This document shows positions 41,160 through 51,173 of a stretch of 64,000 nt of DNA, in pieces. Origin of the DNA: Acidovorax sp. YS12 (GTDB lineage Bacteria > Pseudomonadota > Gammaproteobacteria > Burkholderiales > Burkholderiaceae_C); contig CP053915.1 of the NCBI GenBank assembly GCA_021496925.1, positions 62,001 to 126,000 on the forward strand. Reading direction: 5' to 3'. The notes below the pieces were generated by a model. It saw only the letters and a program-made list of their open reading frames with translations. It was not told the DNA's origin and made no database searches. Positions within the stretch are counted from its first letter, which is position 1, and every line of letters starts with the position of its first letter. The translations under genes and the position numbers were made by a program.

Positions 41160-42646
41160 GAGGAGCAGCTGATGGCAAGGTGGGCCGCCCAGCCGGGCGG
41201 AAAGTCGGCCCAGGCGTCGTGGCCCGGGTGCTCGTCGAAGGGCCGCGCGAGCAGCCCTTGCAGGGTATGCAGCGGCGCCATGTCGCCCTGCGCGGCGGCG
41301 CGGATGGCCTGCTCGGCCAAGTGGTTGCGCAGCACGTACCTGGGATTGGTTTTCAGCATCAAATCGGCCGCAAGCGCTTTATCCATGAGCGCTAGGCGCT
41401 CTGAATACAATAGCAACCAGCGCGCCCATGCGGCGCCGTCCTTGAACAGCGCGGCCACGGGGCCGAAGTCCCCGCCGGCCACGGCGTGCGCCAGACGGCG
41501 CCAAAAGATGGTGTGGTCCACCGCGTCCTGCGCCAGCAAGGCCAGCAGGGACTGCACCAGGGCTTCGTCGCCTTCGTGCGGGCGGTCCAGCCCGAGCTTG
41601 GCCCGCAGGCGCCGCGCCAGGGCGTCCTGGAAGGTGCGCGGGTAGGCCTGCAGCGCGGCGCGCACGGTGTCCACGTCGCCCGCCAGCGGGTGCAGGGCCT
41701 GGCCCAGGCACAGCAGGTTCCAGTAGGCCACGCCGGGCTGGCGGTCGAAGGCGTAGCGGCCCTGGGTGTCGCTGTGGTTGCAGACGTGGCCGGGGTCGAA
41801 GGCGTCGAGGAACTGGAACGGCCCGTAGTCGATCGTCAGCCCCAGGATGCTCATGTTGTCGGTGTTCATCACGCCATGGCAGAAGCCCACGGCCTGCCAC
41901 TGGGCGATCAGTTCCGCCGTGCGCTCCGCCACCGCTTGCAGCAGCGCCGCGTAGGCGTTGCCCTCGAAGTCCGGCGTGGCGCGGCAGGCGGGGTAGTAGC
42001 GGTCGATGACGTAGTCGGCCAGCTGGCGCAGCTCCGCGGTCTGTCCGCGCGCGGCGAAATGCTCGAAATGCCCGAAGCGGATGAAGCTGGGCGCCACGCG
42101 CGTGAGCACGGCGGCGGTTTCCACGCTTTCGCGCAGCACGGGCGCGGGCGAGCCCGTGAGGCACAGGGCGCGCGTGGTCGGGATGCCCAGGGCATGCATG
42201 GCCTCGCTGCACAGGAACTCGCGGATGGACGAACGCAGCACGGCGCGCCCGTCGCCCATGCGCGAGTACGGCGTGCGGCCCGCGCCCTTGAGCTGGAGCT
42301 CCCAGCCCTGCGCCGTCTCGCCGAGCAGCAGCGCGCGTCCGTCGCCGAGCTGCCCGGCCCACACGCCGAACTGGTGGCCGCTGTACACGCTGGCCAGCGT
42401 GTCGCCGCCCGCGGGCAGGGCGTTGCCGCTGAACAGCTGCAGGGCGTCGTCGCTGGCCAGCCAGGCGGGGTCGAGGCCGAGCAGGCGCGCTACCTCGGGG
42501 CTGTGCGCCACGGGATAGGGGGCGGGCAGCGGCGTGGGCGGCAGCCGCGTGTGGAACGCCGGGCCGAGGCCGGCGAAGCGGTGGTTCCAGGCCAGGCCGG
42601 TGTCCACGGCGGGCAGGGCGGTCGATGCGGTCGATGCGGGGGGCAT
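41156..42646 (-). CDS. selO: Protein adenylyltransferase SelO (YdiU family)
   Basis: Pseudokinase-fold enzyme that transfers AMP to proteins and is linked to redox control. 496 residues. Motifs: [79 protein letters not shown] with the metal-binding Asn/Asp, and the C-terminal [15 protein letters not shown]. Residues 411-429 are encoded by repeat A11 in frame ([18 protein letters not shown] region), in a helix just before NPRYVLRNH. This enzyme normally ends in a Cys-containing or Sec tail; here the tail is ISCSS with a Cys. ATG 42646 gives [11 protein letters not shown]. Confidence 0.92.
   Translation of the reverse strand: MPPASTASTALPAVDTGLAWNHRFAGLGPAFHTRLPPTPLPAPYPVAHSPEVARLLGLDPAWLASDDALQLFSGNALPAGGDTLASVYSGHQFGVWAGQLGDGRALLLGETAQGWELQLKGAGRTPYSRMGDGRAVLRSSIREFLCSEAMHALGIPTTRALCLTGSPAPVLRESVETAAVLTRVAPSFIRFGHFEHFAARGQTAELRQLADYVIDRYYPACRATPDFEGNAYAALLQAVAERTAELIAQWQAVGFCHGVMNTDNMSILGLTIDYGPFQFLDAFDPGHVCNHSDTQGRYAFDRQPGVAYWNLLCLGQALHPLAGDVDTVRAALQAYPRTFQDALARRLRAKLGLDRPHEGDEALVQSLLALLAQDAVDHTIFWRRLAHAVAGGDFGPVAALFKDGAAWARWLLLYSERLALMDKALAADLMLKTNPRYVLRNHLAEQAIRAAAQGDMAPLHTLQGLLARPFDEHPGHDAWADFPPGWAAHLAISCSS
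41362..41415 (-). repeat. Repeat A, copy A11, in frame inside selO
   Basis: On the coding strand it reads TTGTATTCAGAGCGCCTAGC then GCTCATGGATAAAGCGCTTG and CGGCCGATTTGATG. The arm TAGCGCT and AAGCGCTTGCGGCC match the family. It is translated within SelO. Confidence 0.6.
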
Positions 42647-42689
42647 CGGGCCATTGTGTGGCAGGCGCGTAGCCCGTGCGCGGCTGGGG

Positions 42690-43376
42690 TCAAGCTGCGG
42701 CGGTGCGGGCCAGGTAGGCCTCCAGCGCGGCGTCGTCGAGGATAGCCACACGGCCGAAGTCGAGGGTGACGATGCCTTCGGCCGCCAGGGCCTGCAGCAC
42801 GCGGTTGATGGTCTGGCGCGACAGCCCCGCGAGCTGGCCCAGCTCCTCCTGCGTGAGGTTCAGCCGGCGCTGGCGGCGCCAGAACAGGCGGCTGAGCTGC
42901 AGGGCCACGCGGTGCTCGGCGCTGCGCGTGCGGCCGGCCTCGATCATCGTCATGGCCTGGCCCAGGCGCAGGTTCATGTGCTGCGCCAGGTACTGCGTGA
43001 AGGCCAGGCTGGTGTCGTACAGGTGGTTGAACACCGGCAGCGGCAGGCACAGCAGCCGGGTCGGGCGCAGGGCCACGACCTCGTACTGCAGCGGCTCGCC
43101 CTTGAGCGCCGTGCCCTCGCCGAACCATTCGCCGTCGGGGATGCCGATGAAGGCCGAGGCGCGCGTGCGCCGGGGCGGGCTGCGCAGCATCACCAAACCG
43201 CTGAGCACCGCGTGCCAGCCCTGCGCCGGGCTGCCTGTCGGCAGCATGACCTCGCCCTTGGCGCCCTCGGCCTGGCGGACGCTGGCGCGCACCTGTTGCT
43301 GCAACTGCGCGCCGAGGCCGCCGAACCACGGCTGGGAGCAGATGAAGCGCTCGGCGGGGTCGGAAATGCAGAACAT
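42690..43376 (-). CDS. Crp/Fnr-family transcriptional regulator
   Basis: 228 residues: a cyclic-nucleotide-binding-like sensor domain (about 15-130) and a C-terminal helix-turn-helix ([24 protein letters not shown], recognition helix SRQTINR). Fnr-type cysteine ligands are lacking near the N-terminus (only isolated Cys3 and Cys13), so it is probably not an iron-sulfur oxygen sensor. It is divergent from the uptake cluster at 43512 across 135 bp and is a candidate regulator of it. It lies 43 bp upstream of selO's neighbour gap on the same strand. Confidence 0.85.
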   Translation of the reverse strand: MFCISDPAERFICSQPWFGGLGAQLQQQVRASVRQAEGAKGEVMLPTGSPAQGWHAVLSGLVMLRSPPRRTRASAFIGIPDGEWFGEGTALKGEPLQYEVVALRPTRLLCLPLPVFNHLYDTSLAFTQYLAQHMNLRLGQAMTMIEAGRTRSAEHRVALQLSRLFWRRQRRLNLTQEELGQLAGLSRQTINRVLQALAAEGIVTLDFGRVAILDDAALEAYLARTAAA

Positions 43377-43511
43377 GCGCGGATTCTCGCAGAGCCGCTA
43401 GGGAAAGCCCGCGGGAGATGTCAGCCTGGCGACAGGTATTGGCAGCAAGCCAGGGGGGCGTGACACTGCGGGCTTTTTCCGGCGGGTATAACCAGGGCAG
43501 GGGAGACAACC

Positions 43512-44660
43512 ATGCTGAACAAACGCGAATTCCTGGCGGGCGTTGGTGCGGCGGCGCTGGGGCCGTGGACGCTGGCGCACGCCGCCCAGGGCGTGAGCGA
43601 CACCGAGATCGTGATCGGGCAGTCGCTCGACCTGAGCGGCCCGCTGGCCCAGATGGCGCCCGACATGGTGCACGCCACCAAAGCCTGCTTCGACGCGGTG
43701 AACGCGCAGGGCGGCGTGCATGGCCGGCGGCTGCGCGTCGTGACGCTCGACGATGGCTACCAGCCCGACGCCACGGTGAAGAACGTCGAGAAGCTGATCG
43801 CGGAGAACGATGTCTTCGCCCTGTGCAATCTGACCGGCACGGCCAACGTGGCGGCCATCCTGCCGCGCCTGGCCAGGGAGAACCCGCCGGTGCCGCTGGT
43901 TTCGCCGTTCACCGGGGCCGACGTGGTGCGCGTGCCCGCGATCGACCACGTCTTCAACATCCGCGCCAGCTATGGCGACGAGGTGGAGAAGCTGGTGCAG
44001 CACCTGACCACGCTGGGCGTGCCGCGCATCTCGGTGCTGTGGACGAACAATGCCTTCGGCAAGGACGGCCTGGAGGGCGCGCGCCGCTCCATGCAAAAGC
44101 GCGGCCAGGCGCTGCATTCCGACGCGCCCATCGCCCCGGACCTGTCGGACGTGCAGCAGGCCGTGGCCACGCTCAGCGCCACCGAGCCGAACTCCATCAT
44201 CATGATCACCGCCGGTGCGCCGACGGTGGCGTTCATCAAGGCCTACCGCAAGGTGACGCGCGGCGCGCGCTTCTACACCCTGTCGGTGATGGGCACGCAG
44301 TCGGCGCTGCGCGCGCTGGGCGCGGACGGCGTGGGCGTGGTCGTCACCGCCGTGGTGCCCTTCCCCTGGAGCCAGAGCCTGCCCGTGGCGCGCGAGTACC
44401 GGGCCGCGCTGGAGAAGTCGGGCGCTGCGGGCCATGTGTCGTTCATCGGCCTGGAGGCCTATATCAACGCCAAGGTGCTGCTCGAAGGCCTGCGCCGCGC
44501 GGGGCGCGACCTGACCCGTGCGCGCTTCATCCAGGCGCTGGAGTCGCTGCGGCACTTCGACATCGGCGGGTTCGAGGTGGACTACGGCAAGGGCGTGCGC
44601 CAGGGCTCGAAGTTCGTCGATCTCACCATCATCGGCGCGGGCGAGAAGTTCACCCGCTAG
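43512..44660 (+). CDS. Liv-type ABC transporter substrate-binding protein (first)
   Basis: Periplasmic binding protein type 1, 382 residues. N-terminal signal peptide MLNKREFLAGVGAAALGPW ends AHA before A. The body has the standard opening DTEIVIGQSLDLSGPLAQMAPDM and VTLDDGYQPDATVKNVEKLI. Related to LivJ/LivK but its ligand could be a fatty or aromatic acid given the acyl-CoA ligase 51 bp downstream. A GGGGAGA site precedes ATG 43512. It is separate from, and not a close copy of, the binding protein at 46499. Confidence 0.88.
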   Translation: MLNKREFLAGVGAAALGPWTLAHAAQGVSDTEIVIGQSLDLSGPLAQMAPDMVHATKACFDAVNAQGGVHGRRLRVVTLDDGYQPDATVKNVEKLIAENDVFALCNLTGTANVAAILPRLARENPPVPLVSPFTGADVVRVPAIDHVFNIRASYGDEVEKLVQHLTTLGVPRISVLWTNNAFGKDGLEGARRSMQKRGQALHSDAPIAPDLSDVQQAVATLSATEPNSIIMITAGAPTVAFIKAYRKVTRGARFYTLSVMGTQSALRALGADGVGVVVTAVVPFPWSQSLPVAREYRAALEKSGAAGHVSFIGLEAYINAKVLLEGLRRAGRDLTRARFIQALESLRHFDIGGFEVDYGKGVRQGSKFVDLTIIGAGEKFTR

Positions 44661-44711
44661 GATGCCATTCGCTATTCGCCACCATTCATTTGATACCTCG
44701 AAGGAGCTTTT

Positions 44712-46349
<1,638 letters not shown>

Positions 46350-46498
46350 CCCCGGGAGAGGGGCGCGCGCCCGGGGGGGCGCGGCACCTCGACAGTGCGC
46401 GCAGTCGCATGGGCGATAGCCGGTAGGGGCAATCCCTGTGCGATGGCGCAATGCAACCTTGTACGCTGCGGCGTGTTGATCAATAAAGGAGACAAAGC

Positions 46499-47734
46499 AT
46501 GAAATTCGCTATCAAAGCAGTAGCTGCTGGCGCAATCCTGGTAAGCGCTGGAGGCGCTTTTGCCCAAAAAGGCGAGACCGTCAAGATCGCCTGGCTGGAC
46601 CCGCTCTCGGGCCTGATGGCGGCCGTGGGCACGAACCAGCTCAAGAGCTACCAGTTCATCGCCGAGGAGTTCAACAAGAAGAACACCTCGGGCGTGAAGT
46701 TCGAGATCATCGGCATCGACAACAAGCTCAGCCCGCAGGAGACCACCAGCGCGCTGCGCTCGGCCATGGACCAGGGCGCGCGCTACGTGGTGCAGGGCAA
46801 CGGCTCGGGCCCGGCCCTGGCCATCATGGATGCGCTGGAAAAGCACAACGCGCGCAATCCCGGCAAGGAAGTGCTGTTCCTCAACTACGCCGCCGTGGAC
46901 CCCGACCTGACGAACAGCAAGTGCAGCTACTGGCACTTCCGCCTGGACGCCGACACGTCGATGAAAATGGAGGCGCTGACCACCTACATGAAGGATCTGC
47001 CCGAGGTCAAGAAGGTCTACCTCATCAACCAGAACTACTCGCACGGCCACCAGGTCTCGAAGTTCGCCAAGGAAATGATGAAGCGCAAGCGCCCCGACGT
47101 GCAGTTCGTCGGCGACGACATGGCGCCGCTGGCCCAGGTGCGCGACTTCTCGCCCTACATCGCCAAGATCAAGGCCTCGGGCGCCGACAGCGTGATCACC
47201 GGCAACTGGGGCTCCGACCTGGCGCTGCTCATCAAGGCGGCCAACGACGCGGGCCTGAACAACGTCAACTTCTTCACCTACTACGGCTCCGTCTCCGGCA
47301 CGCCCACGGCCATGGGCGCGGGTGCCGCGGGCCGCGTGTACATGGTGGCCTACGCCCACATGAACCTGCCGGGGCCGCTGCACCAAATCGTCGTGGACTA
47401 CAAGAAGAAGTTCAACGACGACATGTACACCGGCGCCGTGTACCACGCCTTCACCATCCTGGACACGGCCTTCGCCAAGACCAAGTCCACCGACCCCGTG
47501 AAGGTGGCGGCTGCCATGGAAGGCATGAAGTTCAACAGCTTCAACGGCGAGGTCGAGATGCGCAAGACCGACCACCAGCTGCAGCAGGGCCTGTTCATCT
47601 CCAAGTGGGAGAAGGCGGGCGGCAAGTACCCCATCGACTCCGAGAGCACGGGCTACACCTTCGTGCCGGTGAAGTACTACGAGCCCTACGTGGCCAGCAC
47701 GCCCACGTCGTGCCAGATGAAGCGTCCGTCCTGA
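46499..47734 (+). CDS. Branched-chain amino acid-type ABC transporter substrate-binding protein (second)
   Basis: 411-residue periplasmic binding protein preceding LivHMGF, so it is the cognate receptor of that importer. Signal peptide MKFAIKAVAAGAILVSAGG ends AFA before Q at residues 22/23; it is encoded by repeat A12. The mature protein begins KGETVKIAWLDPLSGLMAAVG, contains GARYVVQGNGSGPALAIMD and VYLINQNYSHGHQVSKFAKE, and ends TSCQMKRPS. AAGGAGA precedes the ATG. A long hairpin and a terminator lie before the permease genes, which would make this abundant protein the most expressed of the set. Confidence 0.9.
   Translation: MKFAIKAVAAGAILVSAGGAFAQKGETVKIAWLDPLSGLMAAVGTNQLKSYQFIAEEFNKKNTSGVKFEIIGIDNKLSPQETTSALRSAMDQGARYVVQGNGSGPALAIMDALEKHNARNPGKEVLFLNYAAVDPDLTNSKCSYWHFRLDADTSMKMEALTTYMKDLPEVKKVYLINQNYSHGHQVSKFAKEMMKRKRPDVQFVGDDMAPLAQVRDFSPYIAKIKASGADSVITGNWGSDLALLIKAANDAGLNNVNFFTYYGSVSGTPTAMGAGAAGRVYMVAYAHMNLPGPLHQIVVDYKKKFNDDMYTGAVYHAFTILDTAFAKTKSTDPVKVAAAMEGMKFNSFNGEVEMRKTDHQLQQGLFISKWEKAGGKYPIDSESTGYTFVPVKYYEPYVASTPTSCQMKRPS
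46520..46560 (+). repeat. Repeat A, copy A12, forming a signal peptide
   Basis: GTAGCTGCTGGCGCAATCC then TGGTAAGCGCTGGAGGCG and CTTTTG. It matches copy A10 at about 35 of 43 positions. In frame it codes VAAGAILVSAGGAFA, the hydrophobic core and cleavage site of the binding protein. Confidence 0.85.
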
Positions 47735-47781
47735 GAACGTGTGAAAGAACCCGCCATGCCCGCTCATTCCGCCAAAACACA

Positions 47782-47846
47782 CCCGCCCGTCGTTGCAAAT
47801 GCTCGCCATGGCACGCGCCATGGCTGCGCTTTGCGCCTAGGGCGGG
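47782..47846 (+). other. 65-nt nested hairpin between binding protein and livH
   Basis: Three nested arms: CCCGCCC 47782-47788 with GGGCGGG 47840-47846; GCAAA 47795-47799 with TTTGC 47830-47834; and GCCATGGC 47805-47812 with GCCATGGC 47817-47824 around loop ACGC. It could stabilise the upstream mRNA end. Confidence 0.6.
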
Positions 47847-47914
47847 CGCGTTTTCACGGCCTGCTCGGGCACGCCGGATTCATTCACACGTCCTGACCCT
47901 GGCGGTTTTCCTGG

Positions 47915-47946
47915 GAGGCCCGGGTTTGCCTCGGGCCTTTTTTTTA
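47915..47946 (+). terminator. Intrinsic terminator before livH
   Basis: GGCCCG / CGGGCC stem with loop GGTTTGCCT-like bases and a run of eight T, ending 20 bp before the livH start. It probably attenuates transcription from the binding protein gene into the permeases. Confidence 0.8.
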
Positions 47947-47966
47947 CCCTGCAACCAAGAGTTCCG

Positions 47967-48920
47967 ATGAGCCTGGAATTTTTCACGATCTCGTTGCTCA
48001 ACGGCGTCAGCTACGGGCTGCTGCTGTTCATGCTCAGTTCGGGCCTGACGCTGATCTTCAGCATGATGGGCGTCCTGAATTTCGCGCATACGAGCTTCTA
48101 CATGCTCGGCGCCTATTTCGCCTACACGATCTCGGGCGTGGTGGGCTTCTGGCCCGCGCTCGTCCTGGCGCCGCTGTGCGTGGGGGCGCTAGGCGCCGTG
48201 TTCGAGCGCTACAGCCTGCGCCGCGTGCACAAGTTCGGCCACGTGCCCGAGCTGCTGGTGACGTTCGGCCTGTCGTACCTGATCCTGGAGCTGGTGCAGC
48301 TGGTGTGGGGCCGCTCCACCGTGCCCTACGGGCTGCCCGAGCAGCTGCAGGGGCCGCTGTTCACGCTGTACGGCACGCAGTTCCCCAAGTCGCGCTCCTT
48401 CATCATGCTGGTGGCCGTGCTGATGCTGCTGGCGGTGTGGCTGCTGCTCACGCGCACGCGCATCGGCCTGGTGATCCAGGCCGCGCTCAAGCACCCGCAC
48501 ATGGCCGAGGCGCTGGGCCACAACGTGCCGCGCGTGTTCATGCTGGTGTTCGGCGGCGGCTGCGCCCTGGCCGGGCTGGCCGGCGTGATCGGCGGCAACA
48601 CCTACGTGACCGAACCGGCCATGGCCGCATCGGTCGGCTCCATCATCTTCGTGGTGGTGGTGGTCGGCGGCATGGGCTCGCTGACCGGGGCCTTCCTTGC
48701 CTCGCTGCTCATCGGCGTGGTGCAGACCTTCGCCGTGGCGCTGGACTACTCGGCGGCCAGCGTGCTGGCGCAGTTCGGCGTCACCGTGGGCGAGCAGACC
48801 GTGGGCTGGCCGCTGCTCAAGCTCACCGTCTCGCAGGTGGCGCCCATCCTGCCCTACCTGTTCCTGGTTCTGATCCTGATTTTCCGCCCGAAGGGCCTGC
48901 TGGGCACGCGGGAGGACTAG
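47967..48920 (+). CDS. livH: LivH-type branched-chain ABC permease
   Basis: Inner-membrane permease, 317 residues, about eight helices. The N-terminus MSLEFFTISLLNGVSYGLLLF and LTLIFSMMGVLNFAHTSFYMLGAYFAY are the LivH signature. The coupling loop is HNVPRVFMLVFGGGCALAGLAGVIGG, and VVVVGGMGSLTGAFLASLLIG is conserved. The insert VWGRSTVPYGLPEQLQGPLF is typical of the betaproteobacterial subgroup. Follows a terminator; livM is 163 bp downstream beyond another repeat. Confidence 0.93.
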   Translation: MSLEFFTISLLNGVSYGLLLFMLSSGLTLIFSMMGVLNFAHTSFYMLGAYFAYTISGVVGFWPALVLAPLCVGALGAVFERYSLRRVHKFGHVPELLVTFGLSYLILELVQLVWGRSTVPYGLPEQLQGPLFTLYGTQFPKSRSFIMLVAVLMLLAVWLLLTRTRIGLVIQAALKHPHMAEALGHNVPRVFMLVFGGGCALAGLAGVIGGNTYVTEPAMAASVGSIIFVVVVVGGMGSLTGAFLASLLIGVVQTFAVALDYSAASVLAQFGVTVGEQTVGWPLLKLTVSQVAPILPYLFLVLILIFRPKGLLGTRED

Positions 48921-48928
48921 CAATGAAA

Positions 48929-49052
48929 CACCCCCTGAGTCGCCTTCGGCGCCTTCCCCCTCTCTCTGCGCGCTGCGCGCTCCGGGAGGGGGACGCAGCC
49001 CTCGCGGCGGGGCGGCCCTTGCGCGGCTGCCCGCGCCTGGGACGCGCCAGTT
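48929..49052 (+). repeat. Repeat B, second repeat type, between livH and livM
   Basis: CACCCCCTGAGTCGCCTTCG and the later CCCCCTC (48956-48962) pairing with GAGGGGG (48986-48992), then CGCAGCCCTCGCGGCGGGGC. I recall similar G/C blocks scattered in Comamonadaceae genomes, but only one copy lies in this window. It separates two genes normally a few bases apart. Confidence 0.6.
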
Positions 49053-49083
49053 TCCTGCGTTGCGGGTAATGGATGGCCAATAC

Positions 49084-50385
49084 ATGACTTCTTCTACTTC
49101 TTACTACCGCTTCAAGCCGCTGAACATCGGGCGCTTCGTGATCTGGACGCTGTTCGCGGCCATGCTGATCGCCGCCCCGCACCTGTTCACGAGCAGCCTG
49201 GCGCTGACCATGCTCTCGCAGATCGGCTACCTCATCATCATCTGCCTGTCGTACAACATCCTGTTGGGGCAGGGCGGCATGCTCTCGTTCGGCCACGCGG
49301 TGTACACCGGCCTGGGCTCGTTCATCACCATCCACGCGATGAACATGGCCGGGCGCGGCGAGCTGCCGCTGCCGCTGTGGCTCATGCCCATCGTGGGCGG
49401 GCTGGCGGGCATGTTCTTCGCCACGCTGCTGGGCTTCGTCACCACCAAGAAGTCGGGCACCACCTTCGCCATGATCACGCTGGGCATCGGCGAGCTGGTG
49501 GCCTCGATGGCGCTGATGTTTCCCGAGTTCTTCGGCGGCGAGGGCGGCATCACCACCGACCGCGTCTATGGCAAGGGGCTCTTCGGCATCACCTTCGGGC
49601 CCGCGCTGCAGGTGTACTACCTGATCGCGGTGTACTGCTTCATCTGCACCGCGCTCATGTTCGCCTTCACGGGCACGCCGCTGGGCCGCATCCTGAACGC
49701 CGTGCGCGACAACCCCGAGCGTGTCGAGTTCATCGGCTACAACACGCAGCGCGTGCGCTACTTCGCCTTCATCATCGCGGGCTTCTTCGCGGGCGTGGGC
49801 GGGGCGCTGGCGGCCATCAACTTCGAGATCGTCACCGGCGCCGACAGCCTGAGCGTGATCCGCTCGGGCGGCTACCTGCTGTTCACCTTCCTCGGTGGGG
49901 CCACGTTCTTCTTCGGCCCCATCATCGGCGCGGTGCTGCTGGTGTTCGCCTCGGTGCTGCTGTCGGAGCTGTCCAAGGCCTGGCTGCTGTACCTGGGCCT
50001 GGTGTTCCTGTTCATGGTGATGTATGCGCCCGGCGGCATCGCCAGCCTGATCATGATGAACCTGCGCCTGGCCAAGTTCGGCAAGCTGCGCCAGCTCTGG
50101 GTGTCGTACCTCGGCCTGGCGGGCACGGGCCTGGTGGTGGTGCTGGGCGCCGCCGCCATGGTGGAGATGACCTACCACCTGCAGCTCAACGCCGCGCTGG
50201 GGCCGCAATTCAATTTCCTGGGCGCCACGCTCGATGTCACGGGGTTGGCGAGCTGGTTCGGCGCGGGCTTCGTGCTGCTCACGGGGCTGGGCCTGTTCGA
50301 GCTGTGCCGCCGGCAGTTCCTGCAGCAGTGGGGCCGCATCCAGGAAGAAATAGAGCATGAAATCCAGCGTGGGGAGGCGCTGTAA
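49084..50385 (+). CDS. livM: LivM-type branched-chain ABC permease
   Basis: Inner-membrane permease of 433 residues. LivM core: SQIGYLIIICLSYNILLGQGGMLSFGHAVYTGLG, GTTFAMITLGIGELVASMALM, and the coupling region NAVRDNPERVEFIGYNTQRVRYFAF. After YAPGGIASLIMM it carries about 110 extra residues with two further hydrophobic helices and a charged end (QEEIEHEIQRGEAL), longer than typical LivM. ATG 49084 begins MTSSTSYYRFKPLN; ATG 49069 is an alternative. Confidence 0.92.
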   Translation: MTSSTSYYRFKPLNIGRFVIWTLFAAMLIAAPHLFTSSLALTMLSQIGYLIIICLSYNILLGQGGMLSFGHAVYTGLGSFITIHAMNMAGRGELPLPLWLMPIVGGLAGMFFATLLGFVTTKKSGTTFAMITLGIGELVASMALMFPEFFGGEGGITTDRVYGKGLFGITFGPALQVYYLIAVYCFICTALMFAFTGTPLGRILNAVRDNPERVEFIGYNTQRVRYFAFIIAGFFAGVGGALAAINFEIVTGADSLSVIRSGGYLLFTFLGGATFFFGPIIGAVLLVFASVLLSELSKAWLLYLGLVFLFMVMYAPGGIASLIMMNLRLAKFGKLRQLWVSYLGLAGTGLVVVLGAAAMVEMTYHLQLNAALGPQFNFLGATLDVTGLASWFGAGFVLLTGLGLFELCRRQFLQQWGRIQEEIEHEIQRGEAL

Positions 50386-50388
50386 GCC

Positions 50389-51171
50389 ATGGCGAATCCA
50401 TCCACCTGTGCGCTGGAGCTGCGCGAGCTGCGCAAGAGCTTCGGCAAGACCGAGATCATCCGCGGCGCCAACCTGGCGGTGCACGCCGGCGAGCGCGTGG
50501 CCATCATCGGCCCCAACGGGGCGGGCAAGTCCACGCTGTTCAACCTCATCAGCGGGCGCTTTGCCCCCACCAGCGGCGAAGTGCGGCTGCACGGCGCGCG
50601 CATCGACGGCAAGGCGCCGTTCGAGATCAACCGCATGGGCCTGTCGCGCAGCTTCCAGATCAGCAACATCTTTCCCAAGCTGAGCGTGTTCGAGAACCTG
50701 CGCTGCGGCGTGCTGTGGAGCCTGGGCTACCGTTACGCGTTCTGGCGCTTCCTGTCGAACCTGCAGGACGCCAACGAGCGCGCCGAGCAGCTCATGGAGA
50801 TGATCCAGCTGCAGAAGAAGCGCGACACCCTGGCCATGAACCTGACCTACGCCGAGCAGCGCGCGCTGGAGATCGGCATCACCATCGCGGGCGGCGCCAG
50901 CGTGATCCTGCTGGACGAACCCACGGCCGGCATGAGCAAGAGCGAGACCACGCGCTTCATCCACCTCATCAAGCAGGTCACCGAGGGGCGCACGCTGCTC
51001 ACCGTGGAGCACGACATGGGCGTGGTCTTCGGCCTGGCCGACAAGATCGCCGTGGTGGTGTATGGCGAGGTGATCGCCTTCGACACGCCGGAAAACGTGC
51101 GCGCCAACCCGCGCGTGCAGGAGGCCTACCTGGGCTCCGTCATCGCCGCGCAGCAGGCGGAGGGCCACTGA
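50389..51171 (+). CDS. livG: LivG-type ABC transporter ATP-binding protein
   Basis: 260-residue ATPase. Walker A GPNGAGKST (about residues 41-49), NRMGLSRSFQISNIFPKLSVFEN Q-loop region, Walker B VILLDEPTAGMSKSE, switch His in LTVEHDMGVVFGLAD. The usual signature LSGG/LPYG is replaced by NLTYAEQRALEIGI, normal for this subfamily in betaproteobacteria. The gene starts 3 bp after livM and ends 2 bp before livF. Confidence 0.93.
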   Translation: MANPSTCALELRELRKSFGKTEIIRGANLAVHAGERVAIIGPNGAGKSTLFNLISGRFAPTSGEVRLHGARIDGKAPFEINRMGLSRSFQISNIFPKLSVFENLRCGVLWSLGYRYAFWRFLSNLQDANERAEQLMEMIQLQKKRDTLAMNLTYAEQRALEIGITIAGGASVILLDEPTAGMSKSETTRFIHLIKQVTEGRTLLTVEHDMGVVFGLADKIAVVVYGEVIAFDTPENVRANPRVQEAYLGSVIAAQQAEGH

Positions 51172-51173
51172 AC

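Noticed and set aside
48923..49069. 48-codon ORF between livH and livM
   Set aside because: Entirely made of repeat B, without a ribosome site of its own or protein features.
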